NCBI RefSeq assembly: GCF_019599145.1
Contig: NZ_CP080647.1
Location: forward strand, 7,688,001 to 7,752,000
Direction: 5' to 3'
Source: Streptomyces akebiae
GTDB taxonomy: Bacteria; Actinomycetota; Actinomycetes; Streptomycetales; Streptomycetaceae
Length of the DNA: 64,000 nucleotides
Shown piece by piece: positions 45,619 through 55,115 of the stretch. The position numbers were made by a program, and so were the translations under genes. Below the pieces are notes generated by a model. It searched no databases and was not told the DNA's origin. It saw only the letters and a program-made list of their open reading frames with translations. Each line of letters opens with the position of its first letter. Position 1 is the first letter of the stretch.

Positions 45619-46007
45619 CGTCCGATGCCGTACGGCGTGTCCAGAGCGGGAGTCCCTGGGAGGAGTCCTTCGGTTTCGCGCGCGCCGTCGCGGCGGGCGA
45701 CCGCGTCCTGGTGGCGGGCACGACGGCCTTCAAGGGCGATGTGCTCTACGGGGAGGGCGACCCCTACGAGCAGGCCAAGGTGGCCTTCACCAGCGCGGTC
45801 GAGGCGCTCGACGAGTTCGGACTCGGTGCCGGGTCCGTGATCCGTACGCGGATGTACCTGACGCACATGCGGGACGTGGAAGCCGTGGGGCGGGCCCACA
45901 AGGAGATCTTCGACCCGGTGCGTCCGGCCGCGACCCTGCTGGTCGTGGAGGGATTCGTCGACCCGCGCATCCTGGTCGAAGTAGAGATCGAAGCATTCCG
46001 GGGCTAG
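45615..46007 (+). CDS. ridA: RidA/YjgF-family protein
   Basis: The 130-residue protein has the chorismate-mutase-like RidA fold: [34 protein letters not shown] and the conserved Arg in [14 protein letters not shown] (about 77-90), which binds the carboxylate of 2-aminoacrylate-type imines in active RidA deaminases. E is present in [20 protein letters not shown]. Many RidA proteins remove reactive enamines made by PLP enzymes. The ATG overlaps the priA stop (ATGA), so it is co-translated in the his operon. Confidence 0.88.
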   Translation: MTSDAVRRVQSGSPWEESFGFARAVAAGDRVLVAGTTAFKGDVLYGEGDPYEQAKVAFTSAVEALDEFGLGAGSVIRTRMYLTHMRDVEAVGRAHKEIFDPVRPAATLLVVEGFVDPRILVEVEIEAFRG

Positions 46008-46062
46008 GCCTCTCGCGAGCCTGGCCGAGCCTTTCTGGGTTTTTCTAAGGAGCCGTGGATTC

Positions 46063-46818
46063 ATGACCCTGGCGGTCCGAGTCATCCCCTGCCTGGACGT
46101 GGACAACGGCCGGGTCGTCAAGGGTGTCAACTTCCAGAACCTTCGCGACGCGGGCGACCCCGTCGAGATGGCGAAGGTGTACGACACCGAGGGCGCCGAC
46201 GAGCTGACGTTCCTCGACATCACCGCCTCGTCGGGCAACCGCGAGACCACCTACGACGTGGTGCGCCGCACCGCCGAGCAGGTCTTCATCCCGCTGACCG
46301 TCGGTGGCGGCGTCCGTACCGCCGAGGATGTCGACAAGCTGCTGCGGGCCGGCGCGGACAAGGTCGGCGTCAACACGGCCGCCATCGCCCGCCCCGACCT
46401 GATCCGCGAGATCGCCGAGCGGTTCGGCCGCCAGGTGCTGGTGCTCTCGGTTGACGCGCGCCGCACCGACTCCGGCTCCTTCGAGGTCACCACCCACGGC
46501 GGCCGCAAGGGCACCGGCATCGACGCCGTCGAGTGGGCCCACCGGGCCGCCGAGCTGGGGGCGGGCGAGATCCTGCTCAACTCGATGGACGCGGACGGCA
46601 CCAAGGACGGCTACGACCTGGAGATGATCACCGCCGTCCGCAAACACGTCACCGTCCCGGTCATCGCCTCGGGCGGCGCCGGCAAACTGGCCGACTTCTC
46701 CCCGGCCATCGAGGCGGGCGCCGACGCCGTCCTCGCCGCCTCCGTCTTCCACTTCGGCGACCTGCGCATCGGCGAGGTCAAGGACGCGCTGCGGGAGGCC
46801 GGGCACGCCGTACGGTGA
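46063..46818 (+). CDS. hisF: Imidazole glycerol phosphate synthase, cyclase subunit
   Basis: HisF is the (beta/alpha)8 partner of HisH: it uses the ammonia to make IGP and AICAR from PRFAR. The 251 residues start [20 protein letters not shown], with the catalytic Asp at about position 11 and the second in [12 protein letters not shown] near 130. Phosphate loops are [11 protein letters not shown] and [11 protein letters not shown]. The ATG has AAGGAG 11 bases upstream, after a 55-base gap, so it may have extra translation control relative to the overlapping genes before it. Confidence 0.97.
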   Translation: MTLAVRVIPCLDVDNGRVVKGVNFQNLRDAGDPVEMAKVYDTEGADELTFLDITASSGNRETTYDVVRRTAEQVFIPLTVGGGVRTAEDVDKLLRAGADKVGVNTAAIARPDLIREIAERFGRQVLVLSVDARRTDSGSFEVTTHGGRKGTGIDAVEWAHRAAELGAGEILLNSMDADGTKDGYDLEMITAVRKHVTVPVIASGGAGKLADFSPAIEAGADAVLAASVFHFGDLRIGEVKDALREAGHAVR

Positions 46819-46870
46819 CGCCCCGGACCGTCTTGTGCCGCGACGGGGTGAACGTGGCCTGTCGCGGCAC

Positions 46871-46911
46871 TGGGTAAGCCCCGCGCACCAGGCGGCCGGG
46901 GCTCACCACCC
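46871..46911. terminator. Probable terminator after hisF
   Basis: AGCCCCG (46877-46883) and CGGGGCT (46897-46903) form a 7-base stem that can be extended by GGGT/ACCC pairs, between hisF and the convergent TIGR03085 gene. It is shorter than the other terminators in the window. Confidence 0.45.
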
Positions 46912-46936
46912 GGGGTGCACGAGCCGCGACTCCGCT

Positions 46937-47572
46937 TCAGATCCCCAACTGCTTCGTCTCGTGCAGCTTGGTGATCGCCTCCTTCTCGCCCTCCAGCTCC
47001 ACGTCGGCCACCTGCTGGCGGCCGTACAGGAACAGCAGCAGCTCGGAGGGCTCACCGGTGACGGTGACGACCGGGGCGCCACGATGGGCCACCGCCGTCT
47101 GACCGTCGGGGCGGCGCAGGACCAGACCGGTGGGGGCGCCACGGCCCATGAGGCGGGCGGTGCGCTCCAGACGGGACCACAGGGCGTCCTGGAAGACCTG
47201 GTCGAGCTCGCGCGGGGTCCACTCGGGCTGGGCGCGGCGGATGTCCTCGGTGTGGACGTAGAACTCGATCGTGTTCGAGGCCTCGTCGATCTGCTTGAGG
47301 GAGAAGGGCGAGAAACGCGGCGGACCGGTACGGACGAGCTGGATCAGCTCCTCGTACGGCTTCGCGGCGAACTCCTCCATCACCCGGTCCAGGCGCGACG
47401 CGAGCTGCTTGATGAGGATGCCCCCGGCCGCGTCGGGGCGGCGCTCGCGCACCACCACGTGCGCGGCCAGATCACGGGTCGTCCAGCCCTCGCACAGGGT
47501 GGGGGCCTCGGGGCCCGCGGTCTCCAACAGGTCGGCGAAGAGAAGCCGTTCACGCTTGGCATGGGTCGACAT
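46937..47572 (-). CDS. TIGR03085-family (DinB-like, maleylpyruvate isomerase-type) protein
   Basis: The 211-residue protein starts [20 protein letters not shown], followed by [20 protein letters not shown], the mycothiol-dependent/DinB-like pattern with the metal-binding His in AAHV. The C-terminal half has [10 protein letters not shown] (second His) and [18 protein letters not shown], which resembles an SCP-like domain. This fits the actinobacterial TIGR03085 family, whose reaction is unknown. The ATG at 47572 is used because the upstream frame is intergenic. It lies opposite and inside the his gene run, between hisF and hisI. Confidence 0.85.
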   Translation of the reverse strand: MSTHAKRERLLFADLLETAGPEAPTLCEGWTTRDLAAHVVVRERRPDAAGGILIKQLASRLDRVMEEFAAKPYEELIQLVRTGPPRFSPFSLKQIDEASNTIEFYVHTEDIRRAQPEWTPRELDQVFQDALWSRLERTARLMGRGAPTGLVLRRPDGQTAVAHRGAPVVTVTGEPSELLLFLYGRQQVADVELEGEKEAITKLHETKQLGI

Positions 47573-47751
47573 GCCAGCCAGCCTACGACCGTGTCGGCGC
47601 CGCGCCCAGCGCAGGTCCGGCCTGGACGCGGCGAGCCGCCCCGGGCCGGGGCGGCACGGGCTCCCGGCCGGAGCGGCGTTCGTACGACAAACAGGTCCGG
47701 CCTGTGGACAACGGACGAGGCCGGTCGGCGCGGCGCGGCACAATGGCACGC

Positions 47752-48207
47752 ATGACCAGCACGCCGTCCTCCAGCAGCCCCCTCGGTCCCGGAGCCCCCG
47801 CCGGCCCCGGCACCCCCAGCGCGCTGGACCCCGAGATCGCCGCCCGCCTCAAGCGCGGCGTCGACGGGCTCCTGCCCGCCATCGCCCAGCAGTACGACAC
47901 CGGTGAGGTGCTCATGCTCGGCTGGATGGACGACGAGGCCCTGCACCGCACCCTCACCACCGGGCGCTGCACCTACTGGTCGCGCAGCCGCCGCGAGTAC
48001 TGGGTCAAGGGCGACACCTCCGGCCACTTCCAGTGGGTGAAGTCCGTCAGCCTGGACTGCGACGCCGACACCGTCCTCGTCAAGGTCGACCAGGTCGGCG
48101 CCGCCTGCCACACCGGCGACCGCACCTGCTTCGACGAGGACGTCCTCAAGGCCGTGGAGGGCGCCCCGGGCGCCGCCGATTCCGACGTACCGTCACTGGA
48201 TCAGTAA
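47752..48207 (+). CDS. hisI: Phosphoribosyl-AMP cyclohydrolase
   Basis: HisI opens the ring of PR-AMP in the third step of histidine synthesis. The 151-residue protein lacks the HisE domain, so the pyrophosphohydrolase must be coded elsewhere. It shows [16 protein letters not shown] (about 62-77), [18 protein letters not shown] and the zinc ligands in [12 protein letters not shown] and [11 protein letters not shown] (Cys at about 118-125). The ATG at 47752 is preferred to one three codons earlier; both are close to the start seen in relatives. A Pro/Ser/Gly-rich leader of about 30 residues precedes the domain. The trpE gene follows after 11 bases. Confidence 0.94.
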   Translation: MTSTPSSSSPLGPGAPAGPGTPSALDPEIAARLKRGVDGLLPAIAQQYDTGEVLMLGWMDDEALHRTLTTGRCTYWSRSRREYWVKGDTSGHFQWVKSVSLDCDADTVLVKVDQVGAACHTGDRTCFDEDVLKAVEGAPGAADSDVPSLDQ

Positions 48208-48218
48208 GGTCAGCCGCC

Positions 48219-49697
48219 ATGGACCTCGAGACGTTCCGCAAGCTGGCCACCGACCGTCGTGTCATCCCCGTCAGCCGCAAGCTCCTCGCCGACGGCGACA
48301 CCCCCGTCGGGCTCTACCGCAAGCTCGCCGCCGAGCGCCCCGGCACCTTCCTGCTGGAGTCCGCCGAGAACGGCCGCTCGTGGTCCCGCTACTCCTTCGT
48401 GGGCGTTCGCAGCCACGCCACCCTCACCGCCCGCGACGGCCAGGCCCACTGGCTCGGCACCCCGCCCGTCGGCGTCCCCGCCGACGGCGACCCCCTCGCC
48501 GCGCTGCGCGCCACCATCGAGGCGCTCCACACCCCGCACCAGGAAGGCATGCCGCCCTTCACCGGCGGCATGGTCGGCTACCTCGGCTACGACATCGTGC
48601 GCCGCCTGGAGAAGATCGGCCCCGGCGAGCGGGACGACCTCAAGCTCCCCGAGCTGACCATGCTGCTGACCAGCGACCTGGCGGTCATGGACCACTGGGA
48701 GGGCTCGGTCCTGCTGATCGCGAACGCCATCAACCACAACGACCTGGACACCGGCGTCGACGAGGCCCACGCCGACGCCGTCGCCCGTCTCGACGCCATG
48801 GAGGCCGACCTCGCCCGGCCCGTGGCGCAGCCCCCGGCGGCCCTCCCGCCGTCCGAGCTGCCCGAGTACACCGCGCTGTGGGGCGGCCCCGACTTCCAGG
48901 AGGCCGTCGAGGACATCAAGGAGCGCATCCGGGCAGGCGAAGCCTTCCAGGTCGTCCCCTCCCAGCGCTTCGAAACCCCGTGCACGGCAAGCGCGTTGGA
49001 CGTCTACCGGGTCCTGAGGGCCACCAACCCCTCCCCGTACATGTACCTGTTCCGCTTCGACGGCTTCGACGTCGTCGGCTCCTCCCCCGAGGCCCTGGTC
49101 AAGGTCGAGGACGGACGGGCCATGGTCCACCCCATCGCCGGCACCCGGCACCGGGGCGCCACCCCGCAGGAGGACCAGGCCCTCGCCGACGAGCTGCTCG
49201 CCGACCCCAAGGAGCGCGCCGAGCACCTGATGCTCGTCGACCTGGGGCGCAACGACCTGGGCCGGGTCTGCGAACCGGGCTCGGTCGAGGTCGTCGACTT
49301 CATGTCGGTCGAGCGCTACTCGCACGTCATGCACATCGTGTCCACCGTCACCGGCCGGGTCGCGCCGGGCCGCACCGCCTTCGACGTCCTCACCGCCTGC
49401 TTCCCCGCCGGCACCCTCTCCGGCGCTCCCAAGCCGCGAGCCATGCAGATCATCGACGAACTGGAGCCGTCCCGCCGGGGCCTGTACGGCGGCTGCGTCG
49501 GCTACCTCGACTTCGCCGGGGACTCCGACACCGCCATCGCCATCCGGACGGCCCTCCTCAGGGACGGCACCGCCTACGTCCAGGCCGGAGCCGGCATCGT
49601 CGCCGACTCCGACCCCGTCGCCGAGGACACCGAATGCCGCAACAAGGCGGCAGCGGTCCTGAGGGCGGTGCACACGGCCAACCGACTCGGACAATAG
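48219..49697 (+). CDS. trpE: Anthranilate synthase component I
   Basis: TrpE makes anthranilate from chorismate with ammonia from TrpG; no trpG is in the window. The 492-residue protein carries [17 protein letters not shown] (about 44-60), whose LLES is the usual tryptophan feedback site, and the catalytic region with [43 protein letters not shown] and [19 protein letters not shown]. The ATG at 48219 has AAGG 8 bases upstream. It stands directly after hisI, tying tryptophan to histidine genes. I found no Trp-rich leader peptide before it. Confidence 0.95.
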   Translation: MDLETFRKLATDRRVIPVSRKLLADGDTPVGLYRKLAAERPGTFLLESAENGRSWSRYSFVGVRSHATLTARDGQAHWLGTPPVGVPADGDPLAALRATIEALHTPHQEGMPPFTGGMVGYLGYDIVRRLEKIGPGERDDLKLPELTMLLTSDLAVMDHWEGSVLLIANAINHNDLDTGVDEAHADAVARLDAMEADLARPVAQPPAALPPSELPEYTALWGGPDFQEAVEDIKERIRAGEAFQVVPSQRFETPCTASALDVYRVLRATNPSPYMYLFRFDGFDVVGSSPEALVKVEDGRAMVHPIAGTRHRGATPQEDQALADELLADPKERAEHLMLVDLGRNDLGRVCEPGSVEVVDFMSVERYSHVMHIVSTVTGRVAPGRTAFDVLTACFPAGTLSGAPKPRAMQIIDELEPSRRGLYGGCVGYLDFAGDSDTAIAIRTALLRDGTAYVQAGAGIVADSDPVAEDTECRNKAAAVLRAVHTANRLGQ

Positions 49698-49757
49698 GGC
49701 GCTTCTCACGTGGCCCCGGGTGACGACCCACCCGGGGCGCAGGCGATAGTGGAGCAC

Positions 49758-50393
49758 GTGACCGCAAGTCCTGACCCCCGTTCCGAACCCGCGTCCCACC
49801 ACTCCGGCCGGCGCAGCCTCGCCCTGGCACTGCTCAGCGGTGCCCTCGGCGCGGCCGTCGCGCTGCTCGCCACCCGGCAGCGCTGGTCGGAGGGCACCAT
49901 CACGGTGGCCGGCGGCTCCTTCCCGCTGACCGCCAGGGGCAGCGACGTCACCGGCGTCCCGGCGTCCCTCGCCGTGGTGGGCCTCGCCGCGCTCGTCGCC
50001 GTCTTCGCCGTGCGCCGGTCCGGGCGCGTCCTGGTCGCCGCCCTGCTCGCCCTCTCCGGCGCGGGCACCATCGCCGCCGCGCTGCTCGGCGCGTACGACA
50101 GCTCGGCGCTCGACGACAAGGCGGCCGAGGCCTCCGGCGACACCGCCGCGACCGTCGACGCGCTCAGCCACACCGGCTGGCCGTACGTCGCGGCCGCCGG
50201 CGGCGCGCTCATCCTGCTCGCCGGACTGCTCGCCCTGCGCTACGGACGGCAGTGGCCCACGATGTCCGGCCGCTACGAGCGCGACGGCACCCCCCGCCCC
50301 CGCAAGGCCAGGCCGGTCGACCCCGACCGGCCCGAGGACATGTGGAAGGCCCTGGACCGCGGCGAGGACCCGACGGGACCCGACCCGGCCTGA
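49758..50393 (+). CDS. Trp-region conserved membrane protein (TIGR02234 type)
   Basis: The 211-residue protein has four membrane segments: about 22-40 (LALALLSGALGAAVALLA), 66-84, 90-108 and 143-165. TRQRWSEGTITV after the first is typical of the family named for its place in actinobacterial trp clusters (Trp_oprn_chp). The C-terminus is polar with SGRYERDGTPRPRK and ends DRPEDMWKALDRGEDP. Function unknown; no link to catalysis is evident. GTG 49758 is taken as start (TASPDPRSEP), but a GTG three codons earlier is possible. Confidence 0.82.
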   Translation: MTASPDPRSEPASHHSGRRSLALALLSGALGAAVALLATRQRWSEGTITVAGGSFPLTARGSDVTGVPASLAVVGLAALVAVFAVRRSGRVLVAALLALSGAGTIAAALLGAYDSSALDDKAAEASGDTAATVDALSHTGWPYVAAAGGALILLAGLLALRYGRQWPTMSGRYERDGTPRPRKARPVDPDRPEDMWKALDRGEDPTGPDPA

Positions 50394-50553
50394 CACGCCG
50401 GACCGCGCGGGCACGCATCGGGAACGTGAGAGTGGACACCCCCGCTCATGGCACCCGTATCCGTACGGAACAATGGACGACGAGCGTCCGACTCAGCACA
50501 GGCATCGAGCGTCACGCACCGAGCACGACGCAATGAACAACGAGGAGCAAGTC

Positions 50554-50826
50554 ATGGCGGGCAGCAGCCACGGTCACACCCCGGCCGCCTGGACCGGCGT
50601 CACCATCGCCTTCATCGGTTTCTGCGTCTCGGGCGCCTACATGGTGATGGCCCAGCCGCTGGGATTCTGGGCCGGCATGGTCATCGTCGTCCTCGGCGGC
50701 GTCGTCGGCATGGTCATGCGCGCCATGGGCATGGGCCAGCCGAAGGACGCGCACGCCGTGTACGAGACGGCGGCGGTGCGCGCCAACACCACGACGACCG
50801 CCGAGCCGGCCGCCGCCCAGAGCTGA
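50554..50826 (+). CDS. Small HGH-type membrane protein
   Basis: The 90-residue protein starts MAGSSHGHTPAAWTGVTIAF, has two membrane segments (about 14-32 and 39-57) with a short AQPLGFW turn, and a polar, Thr/Ala-rich tail. It belongs to the small actinobacterial proteins with an SHGH(T)PAAWT start, always found near trp genes as far as I recall; function unknown. The ATG at 50554 has GAGGAG 8 bases before it, which decides against two upstream in-frame ATGs. Confidence 0.78.
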   Translation: MAGSSHGHTPAAWTGVTIAFIGFCVSGAYMVMAQPLGFWAGMVIVVLGGVVGMVMRAMGMGQPKDAHAVYETAAVRANTTTTAEPAAAQS

Positions 50827-50835
50827 CGTCAGCGG

Positions 50836-50875
50836 GAGGGGCGGTCCGGCGGTACGAACCGCCGGACCGCCCCTC
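50836..50875 (+). terminator. Terminator after the small HGH-type gene
   Basis: A perfect 18-base-pair stem (50836-50853 with 50858-50875; arm GAGGGGCGGTCCGGCGGT) with an ACGA loop begins 10 bases past the stop. It should end the transcript that starts at hisI/trpE. Confidence 0.92.
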
Positions 50876-50904
50876 GTGCGCGTGTACGGCCCGCGCGGGG
50901 CAGA

Positions 50905-51348
50905 ATGCGGTGTGTGAACGTCGAGACCGCACCGCCCGCGCCACAGCGGAGCCGCGCCTTGCGCGGGCTCTGGGTGCCCGCCGGGGTGCTCACGGCCGTC
51001 GGCGGCGCCTTCGCGTACGTCGCGGCCGTGGACCCCAACGAACCCGGCCACTACCCGGTCTGCCCGCTGTGGCGCTTCACCGGCCTCTACTGCCCCGGCT
51101 GCGGCGGTCTGCGCAGCGCGCACGCCTTCGCGCACGGCGACCTCGCGACCGCGCTCACGAACAACGCGCTGGCGGTCGTGGGCTTCCTGGGGTTCGCGGT
51201 GCTGTGGACCGTCTGGGTGGTCCAGGTGGCGCGCGGACGACCCCTGCGCCTTCGCTTCGGGACCGTTCAGGCGTGGTCGGTCGGCGCGTTGGCGCTGGTC
51301 TTCACGGTTGTCCGGAACCTGCCGTTCGGTGGCTGGCTCCATCCTTGA
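50905..51348 (+). CDS. DUF2752 membrane protein
   Basis: The 147-residue protein has three membrane segments and the DUF2752 signature YCPGCGGLRSAHAFAHGD (about 68-85) with two Cys, followed by a segment with LAVVGFLGFAVLWTVW. The Cys pair suggests metal binding or redox, but the function is not known. The ATG at 50905 and a GTG three codons later are both possible starts. It follows the strong terminator, so it must have its own promoter in the short gap. Confidence 0.78.
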   Translation: MRCVNVETAPPAPQRSRALRGLWVPAGVLTAVGGAFAYVAAVDPNEPGHYPVCPLWRFTGLYCPGCGGLRSAHAFAHGDLATALTNNALAVVGFLGFAVLWTVWVVQVARGRPLRLRFGTVQAWSVGALALVFTVVRNLPFGGWLHP

Positions 51349-51537
51349 TCGAACGGCGAACGTCCAGGTAATGGGACCGCCGTCAACCGGATGCGAGGCC
51401 TACGCCCTCCTCCGGATACCATCGCAGTGAACTGCCTGAACCCTGAGAACCGCTCGACTGTCAACACATGACCGTCAAACGTTGTCATTGATTTTTGCCG
51501 TTTCCACCGTTTCACCGTCTGAAAGGGGGCCGCTCGC
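51349..51537 (+). promoter_or_regulatory. trpC upstream region with GTCAAC-like repeats
   Basis: The 189 bases before trpC become unusually AT-rich near 51460-51510 (TGTCATTGATTTTTGCCG). GTCAAC (51460), GTCAAAC (51474) and GTCATTG (51484) recur at 10-14 base spacing, with another GTCAACC at 51382; this could be a promoter with operator. No Trp-coding leader peptide is seen. A 7-codon frame (51468-51491) has no ribosome site. AAGGGGG at 51523 is the trpC Shine-Dalgarno. Confidence 0.4.
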
Positions 51538-52347
51538 GTGAGTGTGCTCGACGAGATCATCGACGGAGTCCGTGCCGACCTCGCGGAGCGGCAGGCGCGC
51601 GTCAGCCTCGACGAGCTCAAGGAGCGCGCGGCGAAGGCTCCGGCAGCCAAGGACGGCGCGGCCGCGCTGCGCGGCGACGGCGTCAAGGTGATCTGCGAGG
51701 TCAAGCGTTCCAGCCCCTCCAAGGGCGCGCTCGCCGCGATCGCCGACCCGGCCGGGCTCGCGGCCGACTACGAGGCGGGCGGCGCGGCCGTCATCTCCGT
51801 CCTCACCGAACAGCGCCGCTTCGGCGGCTCGCTGGCCGACCTGGAGGCCGTCCGCGCCCGCGTGGACATCCCCGTCCTGCGCAAGGACTTCATCGTCACC
51901 TCCTACCAGCTGTGGGAGGCGCGGGCGTACGGCGCCGACGTGGCGCTGCTGATCGTCGCGGCCCTCGAACAGTCGGCGCTGGAGTCGCTGATCGAGCGTG
52001 CCGAGTCCATCGGGCTCACCCCGCTCGTCGAGGTCCACGACGAGGACGAGGTCGAGCGCGCGGTCGACGCCGGCGCCCGGGTGATCGGCGTCAACGCCCG
52101 CAACCTCAAGACCCTCGAGGTCGACCGCACCACGTTCGAGCGGGTCGCCCCCGAGATCCCCGACTCCATCGTCAAGATCGCCGAGTCCGGCGTCCGAGGC
52201 CCGCACGACCTCATCGCCTACGCCAACGCCGGCGCCGACGCGGTCCTCGTGGGCGAGTCCCTCGTCACCGGCAAGGACCCCAAGACCGCTGTCGCCGACC
52301 TCGTGGCCGCGGGCGAGCACCCGGCGCTGCGGCACGGCCGGAGCTGA
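51538..52347 (+). CDS. trpC: Indole-3-glycerol-phosphate synthase
   Basis: TrpC closes the indole ring from CdRP. The 269-residue barrel begins [20 protein letters not shown], has the substrate-binding [12 protein letters not shown] (about 55-66, with the catalytic Glu/Lys pair), [12 protein letters not shown] (about 116), [12 protein letters not shown] and [12 protein letters not shown], and [12 protein letters not shown]. It starts with a GTG 9 bases after AAGGGGG. It is the first gene of trpC-trpM-trpB-trpA. Confidence 0.97.
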   Translation: MSVLDEIIDGVRADLAERQARVSLDELKERAAKAPAAKDGAAALRGDGVKVICEVKRSSPSKGALAAIADPAGLAADYEAGGAAVISVLTEQRRFGGSLADLEAVRARVDIPVLRKDFIVTSYQLWEARAYGADVALLIVAALEQSALESLIERAESIGLTPLVEVHDEDEVERAVDAGARVIGVNARNLKTLEVDRTTFERVAPEIPDSIVKIAESGVRGPHDLIAYANAGADAVLVGESLVTGKDPKTAVADLVAAGEHPALRHGRS

Positions 52348-52510
52348 CCCGGCCATGACCGACCGCACCCGCACCGCCGACCGGCCGGGGTCCGCCCCGG
52401 CCGGGGCGTCGGCGTGCGGGGCGACGGCGTGCGGGGCGGCGGACCGAGTGCCGTCGGCCGGGGCCGGTGTCGCCCACACGGGTGAGTCGGTCCCGGTAGG
52501 CTGTGCCCCG

Positions 52511-52705
52511 ATGTTCTCGATCACCATGACCCCCAGGGACCCCTACGCCCGCCTCGCGCGCGGGTGCCGTCCCCGTGGCTGCCGGGCGCCCGCCCGTCGC
52601 GTCCACGGGCGCCGGGTCCGCTATGTCATCGGTGACGAGCCGGGTCAGGTGAACGGCATGCGATGGCCCAGGACACGTACGCGCCGACGCCCTGTGGGCA
52701 GCTGA
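52511..52705 (+). CDS. trpM: TrpM, small regulatory protein of the trp cluster
   Basis: A 64-residue, strongly basic protein between trpC and trpB: MFSITMTPRDPYARLARG, then CRPRGCRAPARRVHGRRVRY, VIGDEPGQVNGMRWP and an Arg-rich end. Position, size and composition match the TrpM peptide described in S. coelicolor (63 residues), reported to modulate tryptophan synthesis and differentiation. The frame is open back to 52355, but that part is Ala/Gly-rich and looks like intergenic sequence. A second ATG five codons in (MTPRDPYARL) could be the true start. The 163 bases before it hold no other gene. Confidence 0.75.
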   Translation: MFSITMTPRDPYARLARGCRPRGCRAPARRVHGRRVRYVIGDEPGQVNGMRWPRTRTRRRPVGS

Positions 52706-52846
52706 GCCGCGTCCGTCCTCCCCGACCCGCCGGGTGTTCCGTCCCCTGCGGCGACGGTTCGACGGCGCCACGGACGGCGCGTGTACGTGATCACTGCGAG
52801 TCATAGTCCGGCCAACGACGGGGCCCTGCCCCTGCGAGGTATCCGC

Positions 52847-54136
52847 ATGTCCAGTGAGTTCTTCATTCCCGACCCCGAGGGTCAGGTTCCCAGCGCCGAG
52901 GGGTATTTCGGCGCGTTCGGCGGCAAGTTCATCCCGGAGGCGCTGGTCGCCGCCGTGGACGAGGTCGCCGTGGAGTACGACAAGGCCAAGCACGACCCCG
53001 AGTTCGCGCGCGAGCTCGACGATCTGCTCGTCCACTACACCGGGCGGCCCAGCTCGCTCACCGAGGTGCCCCGGTTCGCCGAGCACGCCGGCGGGGCCCG
53101 GGTCTTCCTCAAGCGCGAGGACCTGAACCACACCGGGTCGCACAAGATCAACAATGTGCTCGGGCAGGCCCTGCTCACCAAGCGCATGGGCAAGACCCGG
53201 GTGATCGCCGAGACGGGAGCGGGCCAGCACGGCGTCGCCACCGCCACGGCCTGCGCGCTCTTCGGCCTCGACTGCACGATCTACATGGGCGAGATCGACA
53301 CCCGGCGGCAGGCCCTGAACGTCGCCAGGATGCGCATGCTCGGCGCCGAGGTCGTCGCCGTGAAGTCCGGCTCCCGGACCCTCAAGGACGCCATCAACGA
53401 GGCGTTCCGGGACTGGGTCGCCAATGTGGACCGCACCCACTACCTCTTCGGGACCGTCGCCGGGCCCCATCCCTTCCCCGCCATGGTCCGCGACTTCCAC
53501 CGGGTCATCGGCGTCGAGGCCAGGCGGCAGATCCTCGAACGCGCCGGCCGGCTGCCCGACGCGGCCGTCGCCTGCGTCGGCGGCGGATCGAACGCCATCG
53601 GCCTCTTCCACGCCTTCATCCCGGACACCGGCGTACGCCTGATCGGCTGTGAGCCGGCCGGGCACGGCATCGAGACCGGCGAGCACGCGGCGACGCTGAC
53701 CGCCGGGGAGCCGGGCATCCTGCACGGCTCGCGCTCGTACGTCCTCCAGGACGAGGAAGGCCAGATCACCGAGCCGTACTCGATCTCGGCCGGCCTCGAC
53801 TACCCGGGCATCGGGCCCGAGCACGCCTACCTCAAGGACAGCGGCCGCGGCGAGTACCGCGCCGTCACGGACGACGCGGCCATGCAGGCACTGCGTCTGC
53901 TGTCGCGCACCGAGGGCATCATCCCGGCGATCGAGAGCGCCCACGCGCTCGCCGGCGCCCTGGAGGTCGGCAGGGAACTGGGCGAGGACGGGCTGATCGT
54001 CGTCAACCTGTCCGGGCGCGGCGACAAGGACATGGACACGGCCGCGCGCTACTTCGGCCTGTACGACAGTGGTGCCGACGCCGAGGTCGCCGCCGACGCG
54101 GCCGATCTCGCCGAGATCGAGGGGGACGCCAAGTGA
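52847..54136 (+). CDS. trpB: Tryptophan synthase beta subunit
   Basis: TrpB joins indole and serine with PLP. The 429-residue protein has [19 protein letters not shown] near the start, the PLP lysine in [17 protein letters not shown] (about 95-111), [15 protein letters not shown] (about 124), [12 protein letters not shown], the PLP phosphate loop [13 protein letters not shown] and the [12 protein letters not shown] segment near the end. The tail of about 25 residues after that is acidic and Ala-rich. The ATG at 52847 has CGAGGT 8 bases upstream; the frame is open 22 codons further back but that part lacks a ribosome site. Confidence 0.97.
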   Translation: MSSEFFIPDPEGQVPSAEGYFGAFGGKFIPEALVAAVDEVAVEYDKAKHDPEFARELDDLLVHYTGRPSSLTEVPRFAEHAGGARVFLKREDLNHTGSHKINNVLGQALLTKRMGKTRVIAETGAGQHGVATATACALFGLDCTIYMGEIDTRRQALNVARMRMLGAEVVAVKSGSRTLKDAINEAFRDWVANVDRTHYLFGTVAGPHPFPAMVRDFHRVIGVEARRQILERAGRLPDAAVACVGGGSNAIGLFHAFIPDTGVRLIGCEPAGHGIETGEHAATLTAGEPGILHGSRSYVLQDEEGQITEPYSISAGLDYPGIGPEHAYLKDSGRGEYRAVTDDAAMQALRLLSRTEGIIPAIESAHALAGALEVGRELGEDGLIVVNLSGRGDKDMDTAARYFGLYDSGADAEVAADAADLAEIEGDAK

Positions 54137-54951
54137 GCGGGAACATCCAGCTGTTGAGTGACACCCTCGCCGCCGCCAAGGCGGAGGGGCGGTCCGCGCT
54201 GATCGCCTATCTGCCGGCCGGGTTCCCGACCGTCGACGGCGGGATCGCCGCCATCAAGGCCGTCTTCGAGGGCGGCGCCGACGTCGTCGAGGTCGGGCTG
54301 CCGCACAGCGACCCGGTCCTGGACGGCCCCGTCATCCAGACCGCCGACGACATCGCCCTGCGGGGCGGCGTCAAGATCGCCGACGTGATGCGTACGGTCC
54401 GTGAGGCGTACGAGGCCACCGGGAAGCCGGTGCTCGTCATGACGTACTGGAACCCCATCGACCGCTACGGCGTCGAGCGCTTCACGGCCGAGCTCGCTCA
54501 GGCGGGCGGCGCGGGCTGCATCCTGCCCGACCTGCCCGTCCAGGAGTCGGCGCTGTGGAGGGAACACGCGGAGAAGCACGGGCTCGGCACGGTCTTCGTG
54601 GTCGCGCCCAGCAGCAAGGACGCCCGGCTCGCGGAGATCACCGCGGCGGGCAGCGGCTTCGTCTACGCGGCTTCGCTGATGGGTGTCACGGGCACCCGGG
54701 AATCGGTGGGAGCGCAGGCCCAGGACCTGGTGGAACGCACCCGGGCCACGGGCTCGGGCCTGCCGGTCTGCGTCGGCCTCGGCGTCTCCAACGCCGAGCA
54801 GGCCGCGGAGGTCGCCGGGTTCGCCGACGGCGTGATCGTCGGCTCCGCGTTCGTGAAGCGGATGCTGGACGCGCCCGACGAGGCCGCCGGCCTGGACGCC
54901 GTACGGGAACTGGCAGGCGACCTGGCGAAGGGCGTACGCCGGGGCGCGTGA
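54133..54951 (+). CDS. trpA: Tryptophan synthase alpha subunit
   Basis: TrpA splits indole-3-glycerol phosphate to indole and glyceraldehyde-3-phosphate. The 272-residue barrel shows [15 protein letters not shown], the catalytic Glu in [19 protein letters not shown] (about 54-72, next to the substrate Asp), [16 protein letters not shown], the second catalytic Asp in [10 protein letters not shown], and [14 protein letters not shown] with a phosphate loop [10 protein letters not shown]. The GTG overlaps the trpB stop (GTGA). Confidence 0.97.
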   Translation: MSGNIQLLSDTLAAAKAEGRSALIAYLPAGFPTVDGGIAAIKAVFEGGADVVEVGLPHSDPVLDGPVIQTADDIALRGGVKIADVMRTVREAYEATGKPVLVMTYWNPIDRYGVERFTAELAQAGGAGCILPDLPVQESALWREHAEKHGLGTVFVVAPSSKDARLAEITAAGSGFVYAASLMGVTGTRESVGAQAQDLVERTRATGSGLPVCVGLGVSNAEQAAEVAGFADGVIVGSAFVKRMLDAPDEAAGLDAVRELAGDLAKGVRRGA

Positions 54952-55074
54952 GCGGCCGGGTGGTGAGGCGTGCGACCCGGCGTGTGCGGCAGTTCGTGAC
55001 GTTCACCCGTTTGTCGTACGGGGATCACTGGACGTAACGGGCAATCCGCTCACTCGAACGGGTGGAAGTGGGAT

Positions 55075-55099
55075 CGGGGAGGCGCGGTGCGCCTCCCCG
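55075..55099 (+). terminator. Terminator after trpA
   Basis: An 11-base-pair perfect stem (55075-55085 with 55089-55099; arm CGGGGAGGCGC) with a GGT loop follows trpA by 123 bases and ends 17 bases before the next start, followed by TTCGTTCT. Confidence 0.6.
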
Positions 55100-55115
55100 G
55101 TTCGTTCTGCGGGAT

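Noticed and set aside
51468..51491. 7-codon frame as a trp leader peptide
   Set aside because: It has no Trp codons, no ribosome binding site and no terminator/antiterminator pair after it.
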